Assembly (NCBI GenBank): GCA_041821185.1
Contig: JBGUBD010000003.1
Span: forward strand, 434,001-498,000
DNA: 64,000 nt
Source: Phycisphaerales bacterium AB-hyl4
Lineage (GTDB): Bacteria; Planctomycetota; Phycisphaerae; Phycisphaerales; Phycisphaeraceae
Reading direction: 5' to 3'
A program made the position numbers and the translations under genes. The first letter of the stretch is position 1, and each line of letters opens with the position of its first letter. Below are positions 27,139-35,451 of this stretch, one piece after another. The notes below the pieces were generated by a model. The model was not told the DNA's origin, did no database searches, and was given only the letters and a program-made list of their open reading frames with translations.

Positions 27139-28143
27139 TCAAAGCACGTTCACGGGAACGAAAGGCTGCGGCCCGGGCTCGACTTTCATCGGGTTGCGCA
27201 GTGGTCGGCCCAGTTTCGGGTAGTGGATGACCATCACGTCGCCGTCTTGGAGCTTGAGTTTGTCGCCGTAGCTGAAAGCGTCAGCGCCGAAGAAGTGCAG
27301 ATGCACATCGCCCGGCCGACGATGCTCGGGGTACTTGAAATGATGGTGCTCCAGGTTCTGCACGCTGTGACACATGTTGGCTTCGCCGGTGGCGACATCG
27401 GTGCGCCAAATCACGTTGCCATCTCGTTCGACCCGTACCTCGCCGACGATGTCATCGAACGGTTCGCCGACGACCAGTTCCGGGCCCAGCGAACAGGCCC
27501 GCAGCTTGGACGAGGAAAGGTAGAGGTAGTTCTGCTGTTCGAGCACGTGATCGGAGAATTCGTTGCCGACGGCAAACCCGACGCGCCACGGCATCCCGTT
27601 CGGCCCGACGAGATACGCGCCGACCGGCTCGGCTTCCTCGCCGCCGTCCATTGCGAACGGCGGCATCTCCAACGGCTCGTTGTGCGCCTGCAGCCGAGTG
27701 CCGTTGCACTTGTAAAACCATTCGGGCTGGACGCCGACGACGCCCGGCGCGGGTCGGCCGCCTTCCATGCCCATGAGGTACATCTTCATACTGTCGGACA
27801 CGCTGTCGTCGCCGACGTTCGCGACGTGCATGGCCTGGCGGTTGTCGGCGCTCTTCTTGTGGCTCAGGCCCGTCCCGGTGATGAAGCAGAACGCCGGCTC
27901 GTCCGGATGATCGAACGGCGGCAGCAGCTTCCACTCGCTCTGCCCTTCATAGATCTCGTCGTAAGGCAGGCTCTCCTTGCCCAGATTATTCGGGACAAGA
28001 TCGGCCAGCGTGACGTCGCTGTCGATAGCGGCGGCAGCCATGGCGTAAACACTTTTGAAGGTGTCGAACAGGCGAAGCGTGTCGCCCTCAACCATCGCAA
28101 CGCGTCGGCCGTGCCGGGGATGTTGAAGCTGAATCAGTCGCAT
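27139..28143 (-). CDS. AraD1/GguC-type fumarylacetoacetate hydrolase-fold protein
   Basis: 334 aa; start MRLIQLQH at 28143. It resembles the AraD1/GguC family: FITGTGLSHKKSADNRQAMH, GVQPEWFYKCNG, GGEEAEPVGAYLVG, GNEFSDHVLEQQNYL, KLRACSLGPELVVG and HYPKLGRPLRNP. The EExE...D positions match the metal-binding residues of FAH-fold hydrolases. In related pathways such enzymes cleave diketo sugar acids or dehydrate 2-keto-3-deoxy-arabonate; that role is inferred. It follows the polytopic membrane protein by 30 nt and precedes the MBL-fold gene, so it is co-transcribed with both. Cytoplasmic. Confidence 0.8.
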   Translation of the reverse strand: MRLIQLQHPRHGRRVAMVEGDTLRLFDTFKSVYAMAAAAIDSDVTLADLVPNNLGKESLPYDEIYEGQSEWKLLPPFDHPDEPAFCFITGTGLSHKKSADNRQAMHVANVGDDSVSDSMKMYLMGMEGGRPAPGVVGVQPEWFYKCNGTRLQAHNEPLEMPPFAMDGGEEAEPVGAYLVGPNGMPWRVGFAVGNEFSDHVLEQQNYLYLSSSKLRACSLGPELVVGEPFDDIVGEVRVERDGNVIWRTDVATGEANMCHSVQNLEHHHFKYPEHRRPGDVHLHFFGADAFSYGDKLKLQDGDVMVIHYPKLGRPLRNPMKVEPGPQPFVPVNVL

Positions 28144-28173
28144 TTGGCAGTTCTCAAGTCACCTCGCACGAGG

Positions 28174-30600
28174 TCAGGGGTAAAGGCGATACACCGGCGG
28201 CGCGACGTTGTGGATGCCGTAGTACGCCGCGCTCGCGCCGGTCCAGACCAGGCCCATTAACAGTTCGCCGGCGATGACGCCGACCATCAACGGCAATACC
28301 TGCCGATACCCACGCGTGCCGCCCAATTGCACCACGGCGAGTTTGATCATCCAGCCGATCAGGAACGAGCCCGCGAGCCGATACGACGGCATTGTCCCCC
28401 AGACCAGGAACAGCACCGGATGAATGGGCCACCACGGCAACCGCAAGCGTGCAGCCGCCGTGGCGATCAGCAAGACCATCCCGCCGAACATCCACGCCCA
28501 CGCGTCGAATGAAAGCTGCACATTCCAAAGCCGGTCGAGGCCCTCCACGGCCGTGGCCTGCGTGAGCGTGTCGCGCACGGTACTTTCGCTGATGTGCCGC
28601 GTCGCCTGGTCAAAGGGCATGTTCGGTAGCACCTCAGTGTCCCATGCGCCCGCGCCGCCGACGCCGTGATTGTGCGTCAAACTGAACAGCGCCGCGCCGG
28701 CCACGAGAAAGCCCACCAAAAGCATCACCGCCAGCCACGGCGCAACCTTGCCCGGCTTGCCCGCCCCGGAGCGGTCCGCCATCTGCATCGCGTTGGCCAG
28801 GTAAGGCATCAGCAGCGTACGCGGATCACCCACAAGCATCGTGCTCCCCACGGCCAACACAAGGAACGTCGTCGGCCCGATCGCCTCGAAACCAAGCAGA
28901 CCGGTCAGAATGCCCGCAGGCAACCACCACGCCTGCACGAAGAACATGCCTGTTTCCACCACCACCCGCGTCAGCACCAGATAAATCAGCAACACCAGCA
29001 GCACGAGCACGATCGCCATCAGCCAATCGAGCCCTGCCGTGTAGAGCACGAACACCGTCAGCGCAAACAGCACCGCCAGCCCGCGCGCCGCCCACACCGC
29101 CGACGTCGGCGTGTCAATCGTGCGCGCTCCGCCCACGGCGGCGATGGCCAACCTCGCGTAATACCGCCGACCGATGTAAGCAATGATGCCCGCCATCCCG
29201 ACGTACGCGCCGAAGCGCAACAGGTTGCCTTCCCCCGCGCCCATCCGGTCTTCCTGGAAGGTCGCACCTGCCGCGAGCAGGGTCGCGCCGAGCATGCCGT
29301 ACGCTAACGTCGCCGCCCCCAGCGAAAACGATACGGGCGTACCGAGGAAGAAACAGAAGGCGATCACCGAGAAATAAATATGCGGCCGAAACAGGTCGTT
29401 CGTCGCACCGATTCGGCCGAAATTCGGGAACAACTCACGCAGCGGCCCAAACTCCATGCGCAACGGAATGTTCGGTAATTCGGGGAACCAGGCATGCAGC
29501 CCGTTTACGCCATGCACCGCCGCCATCGCGATCACCCCGACCCAGAACGCTTGATGACGGGCAATGCTCGGCAGCCAAGATGTCGCATCCCGCTCCGTCA
29601 GCTCATTCACAAATCGCGCGATCGGATACGGCAGCAACTCGCGGCGCGACCATTGCGGATGCACGATCACCGTCAGGCAAAGACTCGCCAGCCCCAGCAA
29701 CAACCCCGCCGCCCCCCACACACGCAACACCGGCCACCACGCCGACCATGGCAACTCCGTCAAGCCCAACGGCTCCGAGCTGCCCACCAGCAACATGTCC
29801 AGCACCTCGCCGCCACCGGCGCTCGTATCCAGCAACACGCCCTGCCCCTGCGGCGCAGGCAGCACCACGCCCGGCAACGTGCTTACCAGCCACCACCGGT
29901 TCAGCTGAACCTGCGCACGGCCGGTCAACGGCTGCTCCAAATGCTCCCCCAACAACAAGCGCATCGGACGCGGCAGTTCGCTCATCGTCGGCGGCGGCGG
30001 CTGCGGCGTCAGATCCCCACTCACCAACGCAACATTCACCGCCCGCACCACGTCACGACGCGATCCGATCGGCACCTCCTCCGCGCCGAGATGCTCCTGA
30101 AACACCCGCTGCCCCCGCGCGTCCATCTGCGACCACAACCGCTCGAGCACTGGCTCGCCCTGCCGATGCAACGGCTCGGCGACCGCCAGGATCAGCGCCT
30201 CCCAGTCCTGAACGTGCCCCTCCGCCAGCCGCGGGTCGCCGCCCGGCAGGTAACGCATAACACCCACCGCCTGCCAGTCCGCCTTAGGCCCCTGCCAGTG
30301 ATTCGGCATCGCCGTGATTGTGATGAAGTACCGATAGAAACTGAAGCTCGGCCAGCCGCACGAAGTTAGCCCCAACGCGACAATCACCGCCAGCTCCGCT
30401 GTACCCAACGACCAGCGCGGCCCCAGCAGACGTAGCAACGGGTTCACCCCGAGCATCAGCACCACCAGCAACCCGAACACCGCAATGGGCAGGTGGTTGT
30501 TGATGAACAGACTGCTCTGCATGAACAGGTCGTTGAAGTGCGTGAAACCGGAGATGAATATCCCCAGCCCCAATCCCAAGATAATCGCTCGGATCGTCAT
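28174..30600 (-). CDS. Polytopic membrane protein, DUF6785/DUF6784-like (OPT-like)
   Basis: 808 aa with roughly a dozen hydrophobic segments: the first near residues 5-25, a second at IAVFGLLVVLMLG, then a large extramembrane part (about residues 90-270), and several helices from about 290 (GAAGLLLGLASLCLTVIV, VLFALTVFVLYTAGL, LVLLVLLIYLVLT and others). Such proteins, common next to glycoside-hydrolase genes in planctomycetes, are tentatively seen as uptake transporters for oligosaccharides or as surface assembly factors. It heads the operon with AraD1, MBL-fold, GH106-like and mutarotase-like genes. Operator-like site E lies 153 nt upstream. The function is inferred from family resemblance and context. 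Confidence 0.6.
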   Translation of the reverse strand: MTIRAIILGLGLGIFISGFTHFNDLFMQSSLFINNHLPIAVFGLLVVLMLGVNPLLRLLGPRWSLGTAELAVIVALGLTSCGWPSFSFYRYFITITAMPNHWQGPKADWQAVGVMRYLPGGDPRLAEGHVQDWEALILAVAEPLHRQGEPVLERLWSQMDARGQRVFQEHLGAEEVPIGSRRDVVRAVNVALVSGDLTPQPPPPTMSELPRPMRLLLGEHLEQPLTGRAQVQLNRWWLVSTLPGVVLPAPQGQGVLLDTSAGGGEVLDMLLVGSSEPLGLTELPWSAWWPVLRVWGAAGLLLGLASLCLTVIVHPQWSRRELLPYPIARFVNELTERDATSWLPSIARHQAFWVGVIAMAAVHGVNGLHAWFPELPNIPLRMEFGPLRELFPNFGRIGATNDLFRPHIYFSVIAFCFFLGTPVSFSLGAATLAYGMLGATLLAAGATFQEDRMGAGEGNLLRFGAYVGMAGIIAYIGRRYYARLAIAAVGGARTIDTPTSAVWAARGLAVLFALTVFVLYTAGLDWLMAIVLVLLVLLIYLVLTRVVVETGMFFVQAWWLPAGILTGLLGFEAIGPTTFLVLAVGSTMLVGDPRTLLMPYLANAMQMADRSGAGKPGKVAPWLAVMLLVGFLVAGAALFSLTHNHGVGGAGAWDTEVLPNMPFDQATRHISESTVRDTLTQATAVEGLDRLWNVQLSFDAWAWMFGGMVLLIATAAARLRLPWWPIHPVLFLVWGTMPSYRLAGSFLIGWMIKLAVVQLGGTRGYRQVLPLMVGVIAGELLMGLVWTGASAAYYGIHNVAPPVYRLYP

Positions 30601-31038
30601 GCACGTGCCTGTTCAGGGACCGTCACGGGATCATCCTCGCCCGACACTCACCGCCCTCGCGGGGGCCGTGCCAAGCCTCTCACATTCACCATGCCTTCGC
30701 CAGCCCTATCCTCGACAGCCGTCGTCGACTGCCGTCCCGGCGGTTTTTGCCGTTGTACTTGTACACTCTCTATGCCGTGTGAGCAAGCGAAAAACGAGCC
30801 TCGCAAAGTCCTTTTTCATACCGGCTCAACCATCGTCGAATTGACCGCATCACCTACAAGTAACATATATTTCGAACAAACCTCACGATTTGCAGGCCGC
30901 TGCCCGGGACGGGCGCGAAATTTGTTGTATTTTCACCCAGATGACCGACACGTCACAAACCACCAACCGCGACTCGACGTCGCCGACGAACGAACAGACA
31001 ATGGCCAAGACCCCTGACCACCCAAGGAGGCACCGCCC
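30601..31038. promoter_or_regulatory. Divergent region between membrane-protein operon and sulfatase
   Basis: 438 nt with no credible gene. It contains operator-like site E (30753-30766), a weak further match TTGTAT TTTCACCC at 30925-30938, and an AAGGAGG ribosome-binding site before the sulfatase start. The part around 30850-30930 is AT-rich. No hairpin of terminator type was seen. Confidence 0.45.
30753..30766 (+). promoter_or_regulatory. Operator-like site E, TTGTAC TT GTACAC
   Basis: Identical over 19 bp (30750-30768) to the site at 7544-7562. It lies 153 nt upstream of the membrane-protein operon at 30600 and 273 nt from the sulfatase start. Confidence 0.55.
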
Positions 31039-32379
31039 ATGCCAGCCGCAAACCCCGGCGTCCTGCTGCTGATCGCCGACGACTGGTCACCCATCGCCGG
31101 CTGCTATCACGACCCCGTCGTGCACACGCCTCACATCGACGCCCTCGCCCGCCGGGCCACACGCTTCGACCAGGCCTTCTGCACCACACCGAGCTGCGCC
31201 GCCAGCCGCGCCAACCTGCTCACCGGCCAATACGTACACCAGCATGGGCAATACGGCCACAGCCACGGCTACCACGGCTTCCGCACCCACGAACACCTCG
31301 CCGACCAGACCCTCCCCGCTGTGCTCCGAAAACATGGCGTCTTCACCGGACTGATCGGCAAGGACCACATCGCCCCCAAATCCGCCTACCCCTTCCACGT
31401 CGACGAGCGATGCCAGCCCCGGTCCCTCTCCGGCCCGGCCGAGGGCGTACGCCGATTCCTCACCGCGGCAGGCGACCGGCCGTTCTACCTCCACGTCGCC
31501 TCCGCCTACCCGCATCGCACGGGCGGAGACTTCCGCCGCTCGCATGACGAAGGCGACGGCCTGTCCGACGACGACGTGCTCTATCCGCCAGAGACCCTCC
31601 CCGTTCCCAACTGGCTGCCGGACACGCCCGAAGTTCGGCAGGACCTCGCCGACTACTACACCTTCGTCACCCGCTTCGACCGCTTCGTCGGCGTAGTGCT
31701 TGCAGAGTTGCAACGCAGCGGGCGGGCCGATGAAACCACCATCATCCTCACCAGCGATCACGGCATGCCCTTCCCCGGCGCTAAAGGCTCGGCCTACGAC
31801 AGCGGCCACCACTGCCCCCTGATCATCGCCCCACCCCACGCCAGCCCCCACGCCAGCCAGGCGCTCGTCAACTGGTGTGACATCTACCCCACCATCTGCG
31901 ACAGCCTCGCCCTGCCGCAGGCCGACCTGCCCGCCGACCTGCCGGGCCGATCGCTGCTGCCGATCCTCGACCAATCCGACCCGCCCGGCTGGGACCAGAC
32001 CTTCTACTCGCATGTGTTTCACGAGATCACCAACTATTTCCCCTATCGCGTGCTGCGCGAGAAACGATTCAAGTTCGTACGCCACCTCGTCCGCGACATG
32101 CCCATGCCCAGCGACCTGTTCAACTCGCCGACCTGGCAGGCCGTGCTGAAACAATCGCTGACCCACATGGGCGATCGCCTCACCGAGCGCGTGCTCCACC
32201 ACGATCGCGAAGAGCTATACGACCTCGCCAACGATCCAGCGGAAACGACCAACCTCGTGGCGAACCCCGCCTTCGCCGACACGGCCGACCGCATGCGCAA
32301 AACCCTGCACGCATTCCGCGAACGCACCAACGACCCCTGGCTGATCGTCGACAAACAGGAAGCCGCGACGCACAACTGA
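31039..32379 (+). CDS. Sulfatase (arylsulfatase family)
   Basis: 446 aa, full family length. The N-terminal metal site ADDW (Asp14-Asp15) is followed by HTPHIDALARRATRF, then the catalytic pentapeptide C-A-A-S-R (Cys53 to Arg57) and ANLLTG. Cys53 would be converted to formylglycine; CxAxR is an accepted variant of CxPxR, favoured by some anaerobic-type maturases. TSDHGMPFPGAK carries the second metal-binding Asp-His-Gly. No signal peptide is visible, which suggests a cytoplasmic sulfatase acting on imported sulfated sugars, or an unrecognised leader. A strong AAGGAGG precedes the ATG. It is divergent from the membrane-protein operon and may share its operator. Confidence 0.85.
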   Translation: MPAANPGVLLLIADDWSPIAGCYHDPVVHTPHIDALARRATRFDQAFCTTPSCAASRANLLTGQYVHQHGQYGHSHGYHGFRTHEHLADQTLPAVLRKHGVFTGLIGKDHIAPKSAYPFHVDERCQPRSLSGPAEGVRRFLTAAGDRPFYLHVASAYPHRTGGDFRRSHDEGDGLSDDDVLYPPETLPVPNWLPDTPEVRQDLADYYTFVTRFDRFVGVVLAELQRSGRADETTIILTSDHGMPFPGAKGSAYDSGHHCPLIIAPPHASPHASQALVNWCDIYPTICDSLALPQADLPADLPGRSLLPILDQSDPPGWDQTFYSHVFHEITNYFPYRVLREKRFKFVRHLVRDMPMPSDLFNSPTWQAVLKQSLTHMGDRLTERVLHHDREELYDLANDPAETTNLVANPAFADTADRMRKTLHAFRERTNDPWLIVDKQEAATHN

Positions 32380-32385
32380 CCCGCC

Positions 32386-33732
32386 TTACGCCTGCGCCTC
32401 CAGCCCGGGCAACGGCAGTTGCTTGTCGTCGTCATCAAGCAGCAACACCCAGTCCCGGCCCCGGCCATGCGTCGGCGGCGTGAAGGTCTGCATCGGCAGC
32501 GGCAGCGACGTGCAGAACGGCGTCGTCATGCCGTAGCGTGGATCGAACCACGACGCTCGCACGCGACGCGCTTCAACGATGTCCATCTTGAGCGTGAACT
32601 GTTCGCCGCGCGGCGAGTAGGCGATTGCAAACGACCGATCCGCCGCCCGCGCCACGCGCACCTTGCCCCCGCCGCCGCCGGGCCCGTCGAGGATGCAACC
32701 CTGCTCCGGCACGAGTTGATGGAACGGCCGAGTCTCGAACAGCCGGCGAACGTGGCGCATCTGAAACGCGCCAGGGTGATCCACCGCCTCGTGCCACGGC
32801 ACCGTGGCGTCGAGATGAACGGGATTGACGCCCGGCTTGCACATCTGCCACACGCTGTTATCGCCGTAGACATGCCCGCACGCGCCCGCCAGCAGCGCCC
32901 AGTACGCCGCCTGCCGAACGTCGTAATCATCAAACCGGTCATAGCCGGCACAGTGCTTGTTGTAGAAGCCGACCGGCAGATTTTCGTAGCGCGGCTCGGC
33001 ATCAAGCGTCGGCTTGGCCGGGCTCAGCGCATAGTCGTGATCGATGAACAGACCGTTGTCGTAATCATGCGCCGCGTGGGATGTCTGGCACATGTTGAAA
33101 TCCAACCACTCGGCCGCATGAAGCCGATCGGATGATCGCCCCGGCCCATAAGGGTGAAACGTGATCAACTGCTCACCTTCGGCACCGCCGTCGCGCAATC
33201 CCCGGGCAAAGCCTTCGATGATCTTCATTTCATCGTCGTTCAACACGTTGCGATCGCCGCCGAGAATCCAGATCACCGGCTTGCCGCGATACCGCTCTGC
33301 CAGAAATTGCCCATAAGACTCAGCAGAGTCAGGCCGAAAAATGCCCGGCGTGCTGTAAGGGCTGTACCGCCACTTATTGCCCCACGACGGCAGCAGCCCG
33401 ACAAACAAGCCAAGCTCGGCCGCACGCGCTACCAGGTGATCCACATGTTCGAAGTACGCCTCGTTCGGCCGAGTGGGGTCATTGTCAACGAACGGCATAT
33501 CGCCTTGCGCATTTGGACGGTCGACATCCTTGAACCCGCGCACCAGAATCGTCTGGACGACAGTGAACCCCTTCGCCGCCCGGTTCTGAAGATATTGATC
33601 CATCTCGTCGCGCGTCAGCGCGTAACACAAATGCCACGCCGTATCGCCGAGGTAGAAAAACGGGCTCCCATCCGCCCGCTCGAGGTATCGGCCATTGGAA
33701 GCCACACGCAAACGATGATGTTCAGGCATCAT
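32386..33732 (-). CDS. DUF4038-type glycoside hydrolase (GH140-like)
   Basis: 448 aa from the ATG at 33732 (AAGGA 8 nt upstream). A DUF4038 TIM barrel runs from LRVASNGRYL through GSPFFYLGDTAWHL, QTILVRGFKD, FEHVDHLVARAAELG, VIWILGGDRN to GHVYGDNSVWQM. A small C-terminal sandwich follows (FAIAYSPRGEQFTLKMD, ASWFDPRYG). DUF4038 proteins include apiosidase (GH140) and other plant side-chain hydrolases; Glu and Asp near GGDRNVLNDDE and DAEPRYE may be catalytic, but I could not place them surely. No signal peptide is seen. It converges with the sulfatase (6 nt between stops) and is divergent from an oxidoreductase. Confidence 0.75.
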   Translation of the reverse strand: MMPEHHRLRVASNGRYLERADGSPFFYLGDTAWHLCYALTRDEMDQYLQNRAAKGFTVVQTILVRGFKDVDRPNAQGDMPFVDNDPTRPNEAYFEHVDHLVARAAELGLFVGLLPSWGNKWRYSPYSTPGIFRPDSAESYGQFLAERYRGKPVIWILGGDRNVLNDDEMKIIEGFARGLRDGGAEGEQLITFHPYGPGRSSDRLHAAEWLDFNMCQTSHAAHDYDNGLFIDHDYALSPAKPTLDAEPRYENLPVGFYNKHCAGYDRFDDYDVRQAAYWALLAGACGHVYGDNSVWQMCKPGVNPVHLDATVPWHEAVDHPGAFQMRHVRRLFETRPFHQLVPEQGCILDGPGGGGGKVRVARAADRSFAIAYSPRGEQFTLKMDIVEARRVRASWFDPRYGMTTPFCTSLPLPMQTFTPPTHGRGRDWVLLLDDDDKQLPLPGLEAQA

Positions 33733-33835
33733 GCTCGAAATCCTTGCGGAGTCCCTCATTGCCGCGCGGCGCACCGCCCCGCCCGGCACCGCCGACCGCC
33801 CCTTCGCGGCTGGCGTTCGCAGGGTAACGTGAGTG

Positions 33836-33849
33836 TTGTATGTTTGTCC
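33836..33849 (+). promoter_or_regulatory. Operator-like site F, TTGTAT GT TTGTCC
   Basis: Weak match to the pattern with a good left half, in the 290-nt region between the divergent DUF4038 gene (start 33732, 104 nt away) and oxidoreductase gene (start 34023, 173 nt away). Confidence 0.3.
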
Positions 33850-34022
33850 AGAGTAATTACTTCACCGTCGGCATGCGGCCGCCTGCCGCCCTGACGCGAC
33901 ACACTTGATTCCTAAGCGATTTACGGTAGATTCTCATTGCCTTCGAGAGTCCCAGCAAACGCACAACCAAACCAAATCGGTGGATATTTGCAACCGCCAC
34001 TGGATCGAATAAGGTGCCAGAC

Positions 34023-35201
34023 ATGAACACAAAAACCCAGATCGGCATCGGCGTCGTCGGCTGCGGCCACCGCATGGCGGCACTGCTGCCACACATCCCC
34101 GGCCTCGGCGGCAACATCGAAATCCGCCGACTCGCCGACCCCGACCCGCTCGCGATTCAGGAATTCCAAGCCGACATCGCACCCCGCGCCAAGGCCAGCG
34201 CCGACGCCGCACAACTCGCCGCCGACCCTGCGGTCGACTGGGTGTTCGTCGGCTCACCAAACGCACTGCACCCGGAACACGCCATCGTCGCGCTCGAAGC
34301 CGGCAAGGACGTGTTCTGCGAAAAGCCGCTGGCGACCACCGTCGACGATGCCCTGCGGATTCGCCAGGCTCACCAGGCCTCCGGCCGAACGCTGGCGCTC
34401 GGTTTCGTGCTCCGCTACACACGCCACGGCCAGGCACTGCGCCGCATCATCGACTCCGGCGTGCTTGGCAACATCCTCAGCCTCGAATTCAACGAAACGC
34501 TCCCGCTCGATCACGGCGGACACATCCACGGCAACGCCTGGCGGCGACTGACGAGCATCGGCGGCGGCCATATGCTCGAAAAATGTTCGCACGACATCGA
34601 CCTCATCTCCTGGCTGCTCGATGCAAGACCCGTGCGCGTCGCCAGCTTCGGCGGCCTCCGCCTGTTCACCGCCGACAACGCCAACCACGCCGAACGCATC
34701 GGCCAGCATGAATCCGGCCGACCCGCCTTCCAGGGCTGGGGCCTGCGCCGCGACGGCGACCCGTTCGCCATGAAAAAGGACATCGTCGACCACCAGGTCG
34801 CCATCCTCGAATTCGACAACCAGGCCCGCGCCACCTTTCACACACACTGCGCCACCGCCATCCCCGAACGCCGACTCTACCTCTGCGGCGACCGCGGCAC
34901 CCTTCGCGCCGACTTCAACACCGGCCTCATCGAAGTCGAACCGCTCGGCTACAACACAACACGCGAACAGATCGACACCAACGACGAAGGCGGCCACGGC
35001 GGCGGCGACCGCATCCTCGGCGAAAGCCTCGCCGAAACCATGCTCCGCGGCCAGACACCACTCGCCAGTGTTAAAGAGGGCATCGTCGCCACCGCCGTGG
35101 CACTCGCCATCGACCAGGCCCGCACCAACAGCCAGGTGGTCGACCTCACGCCACTATGGCAACAGATCGACGAAACAAGCCCACACTCAACAAGCGTGTA
35201 A
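34023..35201 (+). CDS. Gfo/Idh/MocA family oxidoreductase
   Basis: 392 aa from the ATG at 34023, with AAGG eight nt upstream; a GTG at 34014 is possible. The Rossmann domain shows TQIGIGVVGCGHRM, EIRRLADPDPLA, VFVGSPNALHPEHAI and DVFCEKPLATT (EKP). Catalytic-region GGGHMLEKCSHDIDLISWLL has the conserved Asp-x-x-His-like pair. It differs clearly from the other family member at 13303-14439. The reaction is sugar or sugar-acid oxidoreduction; substrate unknown. It is a single plus-strand gene, probably governed by the divergent region with site F, and ends in a zone of palindromes at 35203-35418. Confidence 0.85.
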   Translation: MNTKTQIGIGVVGCGHRMAALLPHIPGLGGNIEIRRLADPDPLAIQEFQADIAPRAKASADAAQLAADPAVDWVFVGSPNALHPEHAIVALEAGKDVFCEKPLATTVDDALRIRQAHQASGRTLALGFVLRYTRHGQALRRIIDSGVLGNILSLEFNETLPLDHGGHIHGNAWRRLTSIGGGHMLEKCSHDIDLISWLLDARPVRVASFGGLRLFTADNANHAERIGQHESGRPAFQGWGLRRDGDPFAMKKDIVDHQVAILEFDNQARATFHTHCATAIPERRLYLCGDRGTLRADFNTGLIEVEPLGYNTTREQIDTNDEGGHGGGDRILGESLAETMLRGQTPLASVKEGIVATAVALAIDQARTNSQVVDLTPLWQQIDETSPHSTSV

Positions 35202-35202
35202 T

Positions 35203-35292
35203 ACGGTTTCAAGTTATTTCCAGCGCGTTTTCCCACCCCCTCTCCCTCCCAGGGAGAGGGAACCGGACGCGCTGGGATTAACTTGAAGCCGT
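35203..35292. repeat. 90-nt nested palindrome
   Basis: Arms ACGGTTTCAAGTT (35203-35215) and AACTTGAAGCCGT (35280-35292) pair with one wobble; inside are CCAGCGCG (35220-35227) / CGCGCTGG (35268-35275) and a central CCCTCTCCCTCCC-AGGGAGAGGG hairpin. It lies 2 nt after the oxidoreductase stop. It may act as a terminator or be a mobile palindromic repeat. Confidence 0.65.
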
Positions 35293-35328
35293 GTAATCGA
35301 ATTGCACATCATCTCGAGGGCACTCGAA

Positions 35329-35351
35329 GCCCACGGATTGAATCCGTGGGC
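35329..35351. repeat. Perfect small palindrome GCCCACGGATT/AATCCGTGGGC
   Basis: Two 11-nt arms around a single G, in the short stretch between the convergent oxidoreductase and secreted glycosidase-like genes. It resembles short dispersed hairpins of planctomycete genomes; no coding function. Confidence 0.55.
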
Positions 35352-35382
35352 GCCAGTCTCATCGACAGATCATCCCCCAATA

Positions 35383-35424
35383 GCAACAGCGTCGTGACCG
35401 CAATACGGCCACGACGCTGCTCGT
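35383..35424. terminator. Possible bidirectional terminator
   Basis: Arms AGCGTCGTG (35388-35396) and CACGACGCT (35410-35418) plus flanking GC-rich pairs, between convergent genes. The following T tract is weak in both directions, so function as a terminator is only likely, not shown. Confidence 0.5.
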
Positions 35425-35451
35425 GCGACTCCGTCTTTCAAAACGTCGGCC

